A stretch of DNA of 64,000 nucleotides, from positions 11,677,853 to 11,741,852 of the forward strand of contig NC_084810.1 of NCBI RefSeq assembly GCF_963583255.1. The letters run 5' to 3'. The notes under the pieces were generated by a model, which saw only the letters and a list, made by a program, of their open reading frames with translations, was not told the DNA's origin and made no database searches. This stretch comes from Pyrus communis. Its lineage: Eukaryota; Streptophyta; Magnoliopsida; Rosales; Rosaceae. Of the stretch, positions 22,977 through 39,666 are shown in pieces. The translations under genes were made by a program, and so were the position numbers. Each line of letters begins with the position of its first letter. Positions within the stretch are counted from its first letter, which is position 1.

Positions 22977-24472
22977 TTCACTTCATTCACAATTTGATTT
23001 AATAATTATAAAAAATGAATAAATAAATAAAAAAAGAGAAGCATGCACGCTATGAAAGTAAGCGACGCGTCCTGGTTGCCCAATGAGAATCAGAAACGTT
23101 GCTAAATTCCAAATTTCAGAGAAAGTTGGCATGTCACGGTTTTCATTGGTCAAACAAAGGTCAAAGTTTGATAAAGAAATGAGAGCAGTGTTGGACGACA
23201 AATATATGATATATCTATATATGAGACTATGACTATGATTTGGAATCTAACAATAATTAAGTAAATTTAAATTTGCAAGGGGAGAGAGGAGAAGGATGCG
23301 GAAGATTCTTACTGCTTTCTTACCTCATAACTCATGACTTCAGTTGTCAAATTGTTTAACCACAGAAAACATTGAGTTTTGGATTATTGATGATCTCTAT
23401 GTTGTGATGGAAATAGTTTTACAACTTATAATTATATAGTTCGATTCATTATTACTAGAGATATTTTAAAATATAATCATAGACATTTTACGTTATGGAT
23501 GATCAAGTTATAGATAATATTAATATTTGACAATTTAACTTGTCTCTGACACATTGACATGGTATAAGAACGGGTTTTATATCAGCCCAAACATTTACTT
23601 TGATTGGACCCTTATTAATGAGTATGTTCTAAGCGCATAGTATTCATGTGCTCGTGTTTTCTGACTCAGTGTAGATTTTTTATTTCAATGTGGCCCACTA
23701 AAGACCTGATCTTACATGAGTGGCGTGCTGTAAATTCACATCTGGAGTTTTTAACAAAATAATTTACAACTTCTAAGTACATAGTTCCATTCATAATTAC
23801 ATTGATGATTTTTTTAAGATAAAACCTCACATCTCTTGAGCTACAAGTTGTCAAATTTTAGATAATATTGGCGTCGAAGCATTTGGTCCATCTATATAAA
23901 ATGTTGAAATATTATATTTTATGTATTTATTTTCTTTTGACATATACGATTGTGCAGTATTGTTGAACACATTCTTAAATTGAAAAGGTGAAAAAACAAA
24001 ATCGAAAATGTTTTTCAGCCTTAAGTATTGATATTTAACACGTTGTAGTTAAAAGTTTAATTGGTAAGTTAGGAGATGATGAACTGCGACGATGTTGGGC
24101 GAATTCCCGTCCAATTTGCCGACTGCTCTAACTTTGAATTGGACTGGCACGATTTTGTGCTGTGGATCTACTGGACGAGGATAGAGAAAGAGATTGAAGA
24201 GATAGAGAGGGGGAGGCCTGGCCGTTTTACAAATAACTCTCGAAACCTTACAAGTTACAAAATAAATAAAACACTCAAATTCCCCATCTAACAAAACCTC
24301 TATTACTCTTGTCATTGTGTTGCCAAATAACTCATATATAAACTAAAAAGGTGAAGGGTGAGTAGCAACCATCGTCACTCAGTAAGTAAAAAATATTATA
24401 TGTTAGTCAAGCTTGCCAACTTCATACACTATAAAATATGATATCAATATCAAAGCTTTAGCTACATACTTC
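22977..24472. other. Intergenic, nothing recognised
   Basis: Short open frames on both strands (for example 24049-24315) show no domain and no conserved composition. No element ends seen. Confidence 0.4.
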
Positions 24473-24557
24473 TGTGACATCCCACATCGCCCAGGGGAGT
24501 GATCCTTATATGTATATTCTCATCCCTACCTAGCACGAGGCCTTTTGGGAGCTCACT

Positions 24558-24655
24558 GGCTTCGGGTTCCGTAGGAACTCCGAAGTTAAGCGAGAAGGGG
24601 GGCTTGAGCAATCCCATAATGGGTGACCCACTGGGAAGTTGCTCGTGAGTTCCCA
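24558..24655 (+). repeat. 5S rRNA-like segment in Cassandra LTR1
   Basis: GAACTCCGAAGTTAAGCG, then GGCTTGAGCAATCCCA, then ATGGGTGACCCACTGGGAAG follow plant 5S rRNA in the region of the internal promoter (A box, intermediate element, C box). It is not a 5S gene: the first third is replaced and there is no T-run terminator. The same stretch recurs in LTR2 at about 24916-25013. Confidence 0.88.
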
Positions 24656-24759
24656 AAAACAAAACCGTGAGGGCGTGATCGGGGCCTAAAGTGGACAATA
24701 TCGTGCTATGGTGGTGGAGCGGGGCCGGGAAGTGATCCGCCTCGGGCCTGGATGTGACA

Positions 24760-24830
24760 ATTTGGTATCAGAGCCTAACCCTGGTCGTGTGTGTGCCGAC
24801 GAGGACGTCGGGCCCCTAAGGGGGGTGAAT
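24760..24830 (+). promoter_or_regulatory. Primer binding site and polypurine tract of Cassandra
   Basis: TGGTATCAGAGC (24763-24774) is complementary to the 3' end of initiator tRNA-Met and would prime minus-strand synthesis. AAGGGGGGTGAA just before LTR2 fits the plus-strand primer. Nothing else lies in this 71-bp core. Confidence 0.85.
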
Positions 24831-25138
24831 TGTGACATCCCACATCGCCCAAGGAAGTGATCCTTATATGTATATTTCCATCCCTACCTAACAAGAGGCC
24901 TTTTGGGAGCTCACTGGCTTCGGATTATGTAGAAACTCCTAAGTTAAGCGAGAAAGGGGGCTTGAGCAATCCCATGATGGGTGACCCACTGGGAAGTTGC
25001 TCGTGAGTTCCCAAAAACAAAACCGTGAGGGCGTGGTCGGGACCCAAAGCGGACAATATCGTGCTATGGTGGTGGAGCGGGCCCGGGAAGTGATCCGCCC
25101 AGGCCGGGATGTGATCCGTCCCGGGCCGGGATGTGACA

Positions 25139-26164
25139 CTTCTACATCACATCTTCCCTTCATCGGTTGGTTATCATTCATATATAATATGCAGCTCACC
25201 AGGTGACCATTATATTGTCCATTTTGCGCTTTAGTGTTCCCGTGTACCCTATATATAATAATTTTTAACGCATTTCAACAAATTCAACATGCTTAAATTG
25301 AAATAGAAAAAGATTTGAAAATAGATCAAAAATCACAATAACTCATGTTTTCCTTTATCAAAAAATAATTTTTTTTTTAACAAATTACACAAACCATTCA
25401 TCTCGATAAAGAAAACTCTTGCCAGACAAACCAACTAGCAATCTCCACACATCAAACCCTAGCTATCTCTCCTTCTCTTTGCTGCCCCAGGAGAACCATA
25501 CTGCATGTATTGCATGCTGCCTATTCTCTTGCACGATGTAAAATTAACGAATTGAAACTCCTATTTATAGGTCTATATGACGGCTACAAGATGTAGGGAG
25601 TAAATAAAAATTAATTAAATATATATATAAATAAAGAGAGCAGTGCGATGAATAGTGAAATTTGGGGTCACGCATGCGACAAAAATTTTAGTGTCACCCG
25701 CTTCAACAAAAAGAATTGGACCAAACTGCCCCTTAGTCAAAAAAATTCAAAACCTATCTAAAATAATATATCAAATCATGCAAGGATAAATTGATAATTT
25801 GGTGATCATAAAATATAATATAAATATAAATGAGGAGAGAGAAAAGAGTAAAAAAACGAAAGGGAAGAGAGAAAAGAATAGACAAATGACAAAGTTGATG
25901 ATATCTATGTGATGGGGAAGAAAAAATATAATAAAAAATACGAAAAATCATGAATGTTGTGTTCAAAACATCTTGAGAGGCACGTAGCCGTGATAAAAAA
26001 AAGAAAATAATGAAATAAAAAAAATATTGAAGCAATTCACGCATATAAATACATTTAAAATGTCTAAGTCGCACGTAGCACGCTGTGATTCAAAAAATGC
26101 CTTTTGCACACGGTTATTTATTAAATATTATTTCTCAAATTTTAAACACTTAAGAGGTGCGTAG
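25139..26164. other. Intergenic, nothing recognised
   Basis: AT-rich. The minus-strand frame at 25754-26074 is low-complexity Phe/Ile/Tyr coding by chance. No element ends seen. Confidence 0.4.
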
Positions 26165-26227
26165 TGACACACCCCAACCTAAATCAAGGCGTGCTGGCCG
26201 TCACGTGGCCCGGGCCGAGATGTGACA
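26165..26227 (+). mobile_element. 63-bp LTR relic (TGACAC family head, Cassandra-like tail)
   Basis: Starts TGACACACCCCAACC and continues GGCGTGCTGGCCGTCACGTG as in the large solo LTRs. It then jumps to GGCCCGGGCCGAGATGTGACA, which resembles the Cassandra LTR 3' end. The flanks CGTAG and CATAG agree at 4 of 5 bases. Confidence 0.65.
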
Positions 26228-26299
26228 CATAGTGCCAGTTATAAAAAAGTTTCTCGCATGCACATAATTATATGATTCAATTAGTTGTCAAATGATTAT

Positions 26300-26395
26300 T
26301 ATTTTTTTTTTAACAAACGATGCTATTTACACTAAGGGGGAGGAAGGTGTGCTTAGCCTTACAATGAACTAACAATAATGTGATTCAATCAATTG
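26300..26395 (-). mobile_element. SINE fragment (3' half)
   Basis: ACAAACGATGCTATTTACAC and TTAGCCTTACAATG match the 3' body of the SINE at 10282-10463 in the same orientation. The tRNA-like head is missing. Confidence 0.6.
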
Positions 26396-26516
26396 TTTAT
26401 TAAATATTATTTTCTCTATTATGAATGTAAATTCTATATAAACCAATTTTATTATGTGAATTCAGTTGTTTTAATTGGTTTATGAGGGGGTTTCTTCTAA
26501 CATGATCTAAAATTAT

Positions 26517-27983
26517 TGATAGAGATTTTACCACCTGCAAAAGTAGGGATAAAAACACTTTAAATACTTGCAAGAGTACAAGGTAATTGTAGTATAGTTG
26601 ATTCTAGTAAGGTCGTTCTCCTCAGGAATTGAATGAATAATTTGTATCAAATCAAATCTTAATTAATTACTTAAAACAAAGTTTTGGAAAAAGGTGATTT
26701 TGTGATTTCAAATAATAAAAACGAATTTAATAGAAAATAATTAAATAAAGTGACAAAATAAAATAAGCTAAAAGAAAACAATTTTTGAAAATTAAATTGT
26801 GAAAACCTAGGGTTCCGCCGTCACTTTAACAATCCTATGTAGTTCTTCCAATTACTTATGAATTACACATGCATATTTTGAAGGTTAGGTTTTCCTAATA
26901 TATGCCTACTTGGACCCCAACATAGAGCGTATATCAAATATGCAATCCGTCTGTGGTATTCAGATCAAATCTAAACATGCAAAACTCATTAAGTTTTGTG
27001 AAACCTTTTGAAAAATCATACAACCCTTAAGATGTGGTATTCATCCTAAGTGAACTTGCACATATTAATTACAAGAAGCCTTCGTCAATTTCAGGAACCG
27101 ATCTCTGACCAAAATTGCATCAAATTACTTTTCTAAAGATCCTAATGTTAGCTAAGCATTAAGACAAATAGATAGTTAAAATCAGTGATTAATAATTCAA
27201 ACCTGCATGCATAATATCATAAGCAAATTGAAAAGAAACTACATATTCTTGCTAAAACTTGTGACCTCACCCTAGCAAACGGAATTTAGTTACTAGCAAT
27301 CATACAACGAAATATTATTAAAAACAAGGATAGAAAACATCTTGAAAATAAACTTGAATCCAAAAGCTCACTAAAGTGTGCATGCGTTTTCTCCCCCTAT
27401 TTTCTCCTCGTTAACCCTAATGACTAAATATCTTATTTATACTACTATAAAATAAAACTCTAAAAGGTCTTAGAATAAAACTAGGAGACATAATAAAATA
27501 ATAAAACAGAAAATAAAAGGTTTCCTATTTAAACTAAAATCTGGACTTCTTAGAAAATCAAACTTTTGACTGACCAAATCAACTCTGATTTGGTCCTACA
27601 AGGTCTCTTTTGAAAGCTGAAGTCGTCACCTACAAATCCTCAAAAGGAATCTTCATCAAAATATGTCATCTTGACCTCCAAAATACCCAAAACGTCTAAA
27701 AATGTCAATTTGGGAAAGCTGCGCGTTGGGTCTTTATTTCATTTCCACGGTCAAACGGCTTCGTAGATAAATCTGGAATTCTGATACAATCATTTTGAAC
27801 AACTCACGAGCGTCCTCCAATTGGAATCACTCAAAGATTCATTCGTTTGATCCCTTTTTGCTCCAGAAGAAGTCGAATGTCTTACATTAAGAATATAAAT
27901 CAAAGTATCAAAATTCTACCAAAATAACCAATAAATTAATACTGAAAATAAGGTAAAATATATAGTAAAATATTGACTCATCA
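26517..27983 (-). mobile_element. Solo LTR, second family (TGATGAGTCAATA type)
   Basis: 1,467 bp with a perfect 5-bp target duplication ATTAT (26512-26516, 27984-27988) and TG...CA ends. Read on the minus strand it begins TGATGAGTCAATATTTTAC and ends AATCTCTATCA. No coding, primer site or second LTR. It is unrelated to the TGACAC family. Orientation is inferred from the TGATGAGTC start. Confidence 0.8.
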
Positions 27984-28259
27984 ATTATTCATTTACTTCA
28001 AATATTTGACTTTCTTTTTGTCAATTTACGCATATAAATACATTTAAAATGTATAAATTGCGCATAGCATGTCGTGATTAAAAAAATATCTTTTGTACGC
28101 TTGTGTATAATGGCTAGTGTGTGTGTGTGTATGTAAATAGATATATGGATGAGAATTTGCCACATAGAAAGTCTATAATTTAGTAGACTAATATGCTGGA
28201 TTGCATATATTGTGCCACAACTACAACTATCTCCACATCCACGTCATGTAGGGTGTTTT

Positions 28260-28459
28260 GGATCTTTTTCCTGGGGATCAGGAAGGATCCTGTAATCGTA
28301 TCAGTTCATTATATATCGTACGGTTAGAAATTATTTTAAAATTTAAAATTTAAATTAAATATAAATAGTACCTAACAAAAACAGACCGTACGATGTACAA
28401 TGAACATACATGATTACGGGAATTCCTGAATCCTCAGGTAAAGGATCAGGCGAGAATCC
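28260..28459. mobile_element. MITE, GGATC-type inverted repeat
   Basis: About 200 bp. The left arm GGATCTTTTTCCTGGGGATC, then GTAATCGTA and ATCGTACGGT, pairs with the right arm ACCGTACGAT... GATTACGGG... CCTCAGGTAAAGGATC... GAATCC reversed. Noncoding. Target duplication not resolved. Confidence 0.7.
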
Positions 28460-28746
28460 TTTTCCTTTTGTAAGCACTCTACTTGTCCAAAATGTTGCCA
28501 CATCTACTCAATCGGTTTAACGTTAACACCTCCTGTTTGCATGGACTTACAACGAGACAAGTGTGTAAGTACTCGATAAAAAATCAATTCATTGAGCACA
28601 ATCAAACGAGAGGACTAGCATGAAGTTCTACGTACACGTCGAACAAGGGACTTTTAAGAGTAAATGTTATAGTACATTATGTTCCCACTTCGAAGAAACT
28701 AATGTTTACCTAAATTTTGGAACAAGTGAATGCGGTGCATTTCACA

Positions 28747-28980
28747 GGATTTGGATCCTCTTCGGATCCCCTACCTGGGGAGCCCGGGGATCAAGATACA
28801 AGGATCGTTCATCAAAGATCGTGCGATCATAATTAAATGTTTTTTACGCAAAACGAGATTGTTTTACTTTTAAAAATATAAAAAATATTTAACTATGACC
28901 TCACGATTTTTAATGAACGGTCCTTGTGTCTTGAAATCCGGGATCCCCAGGTAGGGGATCCGAAGAGGATCCAAATCCCC
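28747..28980. mobile_element. MITE with near-perfect 35-bp inverted ends
   Basis: The left end GGATTTGGATCCTCTTCGG continuing to CTACCTGGGGA is matched by the reverse complement of the right end. TTTCACA flanks both sides (28740-28746 and 28981-28987). The core holds CGTTCATCAAAGATCGTGCG against CACGATTTTTAATGAACG, so the whole element folds. Noncoding. Confidence 0.85.
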
Positions 28981-28987
28981 TTTCACA

Positions 28988-30159
28988 TAGTACATATTGT
29001 ACTATTATTTTAATTAAAAACGTGACACTGTTAGACTGTCAGTCAATACAAAATGTGTCTTCCATGCAAGCTGTAAAATATTGTAATCTTTCAAATATAA
29101 AAATATATATAGGACGTTATGGGGAAAACGGTGAGGAAGTACTTGTTCTTGTTCTGAGGTGGTGGCTTTACAGTGAGGATAGCTGTGTCTTAGCGGGAGC
29201 CAGCTGGCAATTGTACGGCGGCGCATACTCAGCTACCGCCGCTGTTTCCTCCTTTCAGCACGCAGCTGTCATCCAGTATGGCACTGCCAACATACCCACG
29301 CCCCCCCCCCCACCACACACACACACACACAAAAAATAAAATAAAAATAAAAATCCACCGTTGTTTTAAAATAAATAAATATTTGATTGGAAAGAGGGGC
29401 CAAAACCCTTCCATACACAACTTTTTGTTCCGGTTTTACCCATTTTGTTTTTCTTGTGGTAAATTGATCCTCTCCAACCCTCATCATTAAACAAGAACTT
29501 AGTGTTTTTTTTTTTTTTTTGGGTCGAAAAAACAAGAACTTAGTTGGTATACTATTTGGTGTTACTAGAGTGGCATATGGGCGATTCCATTCGAGTTTCG
29601 AGAAGTAATTTTCAAACATTTGTTTTTTCTCCATCGTAAAAGACACAAGCTCGGTTTTTGCATTCAAAGTTAATTTTGGAATACCTTTGTATATTTCAAA
29701 CTGTTGGTTGAATAAGAGTAAAAATTATTTCTTTATCAAAATATTTATTCATTGTGAATTGTGGTTGAGTTGTTATTAATTAGTTTTTTGTTATCGGTTT
29801 TATGTGTATATCAAATAGTAATTCTTGTTGTTCCATTTTGTTACATATTAATGACAACAAAGAAATAATTAATCATATTTGTTAAATTCGATGGTACATG
29901 TAATGGAATATTAAAAAAAAAACATTAGTTAATATGGACTAAGACATTTGTTGGTTGGAAGTATAAGCCAAAATCAAACAAATTATTATCCCACGAGCAA
30001 AAATCATACCAAATTCGTAATAATGTGATTCAAATTCGTTTTTGAAGAAAATCAAACTTAACACTTCTCTGTTATAATTGAAGATAAATATCACAAAATG
30101 TTGTACTAAGTGGCTGAATTTCCTTTTTAACCTCCGCATAATCTTCTAGGTTTAACAAA
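28988..30159. other. Intergenic upstream of HKL1
   Basis: It holds a (CA)n tract near 29312-29332, a T run near 29502-29520 and a degenerate SINE-like patch at about 30005-30110. The plus-strand frame at 29022-29339 has a moderately GC-rich middle but ends in low complexity and matches nothing I know. Confidence 0.4.
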
Positions 30160-30629
30160 TTGCCGCCGATAATGGGACAAATCCGGCTTCGAAATGATTC
30201 TCAAGGGCAGTTTTGTCATTTCGGAGACTATACACAAGTATCCACCGACTCGCATTCCAACAGCACTGGCTTCGAATCGCAAGTCGCAACGCCCCTCTCT
30301 CTCCACCTCACCCTCTCTCTAGCGCCTTTTCTCGAGGGGCTCATCCGCGCCACTTTTCTGACCATTCTCGCCGGAAAACCCACCGGAGATTAAACTCCGA
30401 CCATTCTCCGTCGATAAACTCAAACTGTTGTAACCATCCGAACCCCTACTTTCGACCGTTGGGGGGATTGAGAGTGATAGAGGGAGAGAGCTCTCTCAAA
30501 AGCCATACGCCACATAAGCCGGTCCGCGTTCATGGTGATACGGTGTCGTTTCACTGGAAGGCCGACGAGACGACGCCGTTTGGCGGTGCGATTTTGAATT
30601 GGGACAGGGGGCGTGTATAAGTCAGGGGT
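30160..30629 (+). promoter_or_regulatory. HKL1 5' leader and proximal promoter
   Basis: GC content rises from about 30160. A CT-rich stretch (CCCCTCTCTCTCCACCTCAC near 30291) is typical of plant 5' UTRs near the start site. Short upstream ATG frames (30160, 30213) exist but cannot be shown to be transcribed. No clear TATA box was assigned. Confidence 0.45.
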
Positions 30630-36030
<5,401 letters not shown>

Positions 36031-36764
36031 TTATGTATATATAATATATATCTATATATATATATATATTCATATAGCCTCTGTAAATGTAGAATTCTTT
36101 TTCCATAGTTGATATATGTTTGTATAGAAGAAATGTTTGTCCATATTTTCTTTATTTATTTTTTTCTATATGTTTATGCTGGAAATGGAAATGGAAATTG
36201 TTGTAGTTCTTGCAAAGCCTAGAAATGTCAGGACCAAGGGAAGTGATGCTTGAGTTTGTTTGTGAACAAATTCTGCGCAAAGTTTGATTGAAAAACGACT
36301 TGTTTGGATATACATTGATTTGTGGGGTGGTTTAGGCATGAAGTTAGTGTGCATAGTAGCACATTCTTACGGACAACTTTCTCACATTTATACTTAATTA
36401 CATGTTTAATTGAATTTGGCAATATATGTACAAGAACCATGATTCAATTAACAAATATTCGAGGATAATATCCATAACATTATTCAAAATTAAAACAAAT
36501 ACCAAACTTGAATCCGGAAACATAGGAAATTGCTCACAAAGTAAACCAAAATTAACTAAGGGGTTTGGCCAACATGGTCATTACATGTCAAAAATTAGCT
36601 AGCAAAATTAGTCTCACAAATTGACTATGGAAATGGTACTCAACAATATAATAGGGGTATAGACAAGTGCAACACTAATTATCACTTTCATCAAATCGGA
36701 AGTAGATTCTATAGTGTTGAAGTTCAGGAATACTGTTCCTTATTCTTGAAGTTTTTGAGCCTTA
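36031..36764. other. HKL1 3' UTR and downstream flank
   Basis: A TA-rich run (36040-36070) follows the stop. TGTAAAT and similar near-upstream elements occur by 36085, but no poly-A site can be fixed. Nothing else up to the MITE. Confidence 0.45.
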
Positions 36765-37068
36765 GACCATTTCCTACCGGGCTAGCCAAAGGGTTATAAG
36801 CCAAAATTTGGCCCTTTTTGACACAAAACCTATCTCCAATAGAGGGTTGGGTGAAACAAATTTGGGACCCACCGGGTCAAAATCCAACCATATGGCTAGT
36901 GGACGGGGCATCCTTAGCTAGCTAGCCAGCTCGAAAAGTTGGGCCCAACTGTCAGCAACCCACATGCTAGCTGACGTTAGTTAGCTGTTGGATTTAATTT
37001 TTTTTTTTTTTTTTTTCAGATGAAATTTAAAAAGTCTAATTTTTTCCTATAAATATCTAAGCCATTTC

Positions 37069-39299
37069 TGTGACAGCCCGTCCCGAATTATTTGTGACGT
37101 TAGTGTGAAAAGATGATTTTGCCCCTGGATGTTAATTAGCGTTGTAGGGTGTTTGATTTGTTTTGGTTGGTGGACTGCCATTTGGACCACACACACACTC
37201 ACACACACCCATCCCTTTTTCCTTGTGACTCCCTCTCTCTTCTTTCTCTCGGCTTTTCTTCCATTTCCCTTGCAAGTGTACAGATGAACTTCAAAACCAA
37301 CCTTTCATGCACGGATCGATGTCTAGAAGGTAAGATTCGAACTCCTTGCAAGCTCCTGAGTTCATCCATACCATTTTTAGAACTTGAAACCCTCAAAAAC
37401 CCAAGAACCCGAGAACCCAGTTTTCATGCACTGTTCATGCACTCGTGATCGGGGAGGTTTCATTGAGTTTTGAGGTTATAGGGCACTTTAGATTTTTTTC
37501 ACGAAGATCAGGGAACAAGTTTGAAGGATTTTGGACGTCGGGATAGCAAGTTCTAAGGTTGGTCAGATTTTGAGAGATTTCTCTGGCGAGATTCCGGCAT
37601 TTTTGGGGCTTCAAAGTGGTAAGGTTTTGTTCTACTCATTGTAAGCTTCATTTTGGTATAAATTTCATGGAATTTGGTTGAGAAATGAAGAAGATATGAA
37701 GATTTGAAAATTTTCCTAGTTTCCAGCGATGCAAACGGCGGCCGGCGGCGGCTCCGGCGAGGATCACCGGAGAAGACGACGAATATTCCGTCACCTCTGA
37801 CGGAATATTCCAAATGGCAGTTAACGGCATCAGGTTAGTTTTAACGGAATATGCTTGCTTTTGGACGGAATATTACCTAACATCGTTAGGGATTCCATCC
37901 GTGTGCCAGGCACGTGCATGCGCGTGGCCGGTGCGTCTGGCCGTGCCTTGGTCGGCGCGTGGGGGCGCGTGAGACCTTAGAAAATTATTTTAAAATTATG
38001 GGGATGTTCGTGAGTTTGAGTAGATCACGTTGGTATATTCAAACACCCCATTTGAGCATTGTATGAGAAGTTATTACCTGATTTTGGTTATGTGCATTAA
38101 ATTGACGTTTGTATAGTTGTTTCACATATAGGTGAGACCTATCCTGAGGACGAGCATAGTCACTCGAGGCTCGGGGGCTACGACCCTTCCATATACCAGT
38201 GAGTGGGCTTTTGGTTTTCCGTATATACCTATATACGTGAGAATTTTCCCAGAAAATGAAATCGAACGTTAATATGTTTTAAAATGCCATGCAAAGTGCC
38301 TACCTATTTAATTATGCGTTAGTAGTTGCAAATATTTATGATTGGTGCTGCGGATGCACAAGTAAGTGCCAGGTAAGTTTATAGATTATGGTTGTGAATT
38401 AGTGGTTATGTGAGATGCATTGAGAGCTCATAAACCTGCACCCTGGTGTTAGTGCTTCCACCCAGAGTTAGGGCACAGCCTTCACGTGATTGTTCACCTC
38501 CCGCACCACACGCTCACCTTGAATCCAAGGTAGGTGCCAGCCTGTTGTACAGACCACATTAGGTGGTTCCGACTCGTAGGTGACTTGCGATACTTCGCAC
38601 AGCCTTCACGTGATCATAGCACTTGAGTGTATTTATTTACACCCAGCCTGTCGTACAAACCATTTTAGGTGGTTCCGACTCGTGTGCAGGTATAGTTGTT
38701 GAGATGTGGATTTGAGCTCTAGATTCAGCTGTACAGGTCACGTTAGGTGACTCCGGCCGATATATCATTTGCATTGATTGACATTACCTGGGTTACATAC
38801 ATCTTATGTTGAGATATTTGATATGGCATATTTACGAATGTTGTTAGCATGATTTCGATATATATATATTCTATTTTCTGGGAAATTATACAGGTTTACG
38901 GAAAAGGGGTTAGAACTTTTGAGAATGAAATGATTTTGAAAAGCTTTGTTTTTACCCATTCACACTTTCTGTTTTGCGCCTATCCAGGTTCTAGTTATAA
39001 GCGCTTTGGTGGCTCACGAGGACTTGACGGTGGTTCTGACAGAACAACACAAATGTAGAATCACCTTTGGGTGTTGTGTAATTAGTATTCGTTCTTCTGG
39101 ACTGCACCTAGGCTTTCTGTGCTCTGAATTTTGTCTATCACTTTTAGTCTCACTCTAGTGTGTTACTTTAACTAGCTTTTGGTAGTTTGGTTTTTATTTA
39201 TTCGTACTCTTATTATTATATTTGCTTCCGCACTATACACATGGCTACGTCACCCTCACGTGATGGCCAGCACGCCTTGATTTCGGTCGGGGTGTGTCA
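37069..39299 (-). mobile_element. Solo LTR, TGACAC family, subfamily I (copy 4)
   Basis: 2,231 bp in reverse orientation. On the minus strand it begins TGACACACCCCGACCG and ends GACGGGCTGTCACA, with a perfect 5-bp duplication ATTTC on plus (37064-37068, 39300-39304). Hairpins lie near 38544, 38651 and 38726. GACGGAATATTCC motifs cluster at 37780-37880, as in copy 1, so the two form a subfamily. No coding potential. Confidence 0.85.
38544..38759 (-). repeat. Hairpin array in solo LTR 4
   Basis: Two ACCAC/GTGGT-type hairpins (38544-38575, 38651-38682) and one GTCAC/GTGAC-type (38726-38759), the same 2+1 set and order as copy 1 when read on the minus strand. One base of the 38651 hairpin has drifted (ACAAACCATTTT). 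Confidence 0.65.
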
Positions 39300-39666
39300 A
39301 TTTCTACACCATTTTTCACATCATTTTCACCCTTCCATACTTTCTTACCTCATTTTATTTCAATTCTTCACATTCTTTAAACTCCCATCTGAAAAATTAA
39401 TTTTTTGTTTATCCTTTTTGAAGCAAAAGAAACATGGCATTCCGAAAAATTATTAGGATTACATAAAGTTATGAAATATGGAGAATTATTCATTTATAAA
39501 TATGGTAGTTTAAAGTGAACAGTACCGCGGACTTTTCGTTAAAACTCCCTTAATTCAATTAACCAATAAAGTTACAGAACAAACTTACTATTCATTAAAA
39601 AATAATTTATTACAGAGCTATAATCTAGACGGGGGCTAAACACCCCTTCGATTGAAGATGGCCTTA

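Larger units (their letters stand above)
24473..25138 (+). mobile_element. Cassandra TRIM retrotransposon (two LTRs)
   Basis: A terminal-repeat retrotransposon in miniature. LTR1 is 24473-24759 and LTR2 is 24831-25138; both begin TGTGACATCCCACATCG and end GATGTGACA. Between them lies a 71-bp core with an initiator-tRNA-Met primer site TGGTATCAGAGC (24763-24774) and a purine tract AAGGGGGGTGAAT before LTR2. Each LTR contains 5S rRNA-like sequence, the hallmark of Cassandra. It has no protein genes; the family moves with proteins from other elements. The LTRs differ at roughly twenty positions by eye and LTR2 has an extra ~22-bp 3' repeat, so the insertion is not recent. Flanks ACTTC/CTTCT give a 5-bp duplication within one base. 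Confidence 0.93.
36765..39663. mobile_element. PIF/Harbinger-type MITE split by solo LTR 4
   Basis: The left end TTA|GACCATTTCCTACCGGGCTAGCC and the right end, reversed, GGCCATCTTCAATCG... GTTTAGCC resemble the ends of the element at 44202. TTA flanks both sides (36762-36764, 39664-39666). About 670 bp once the LTR at 37069-39299 is taken out. Noncoding; likely a deletion derivative. Confidence 0.7.

Noticed and set aside
24049..24315. Opposed open frames on both strands
   Set aside because: Short, no recognisable domain, no neighbouring gene structure.
24558..24655. Possible 5S rRNA gene
   Set aside because: Only the promoter half matches 5S rRNA and it is repeated in both LTRs of a Cassandra element; there is no terminator.
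25754..26074. 106-codon minus-strand frame
   Set aside because: Phe/Ile/Tyr-rich translation of AT-rich DNA; chance frame.
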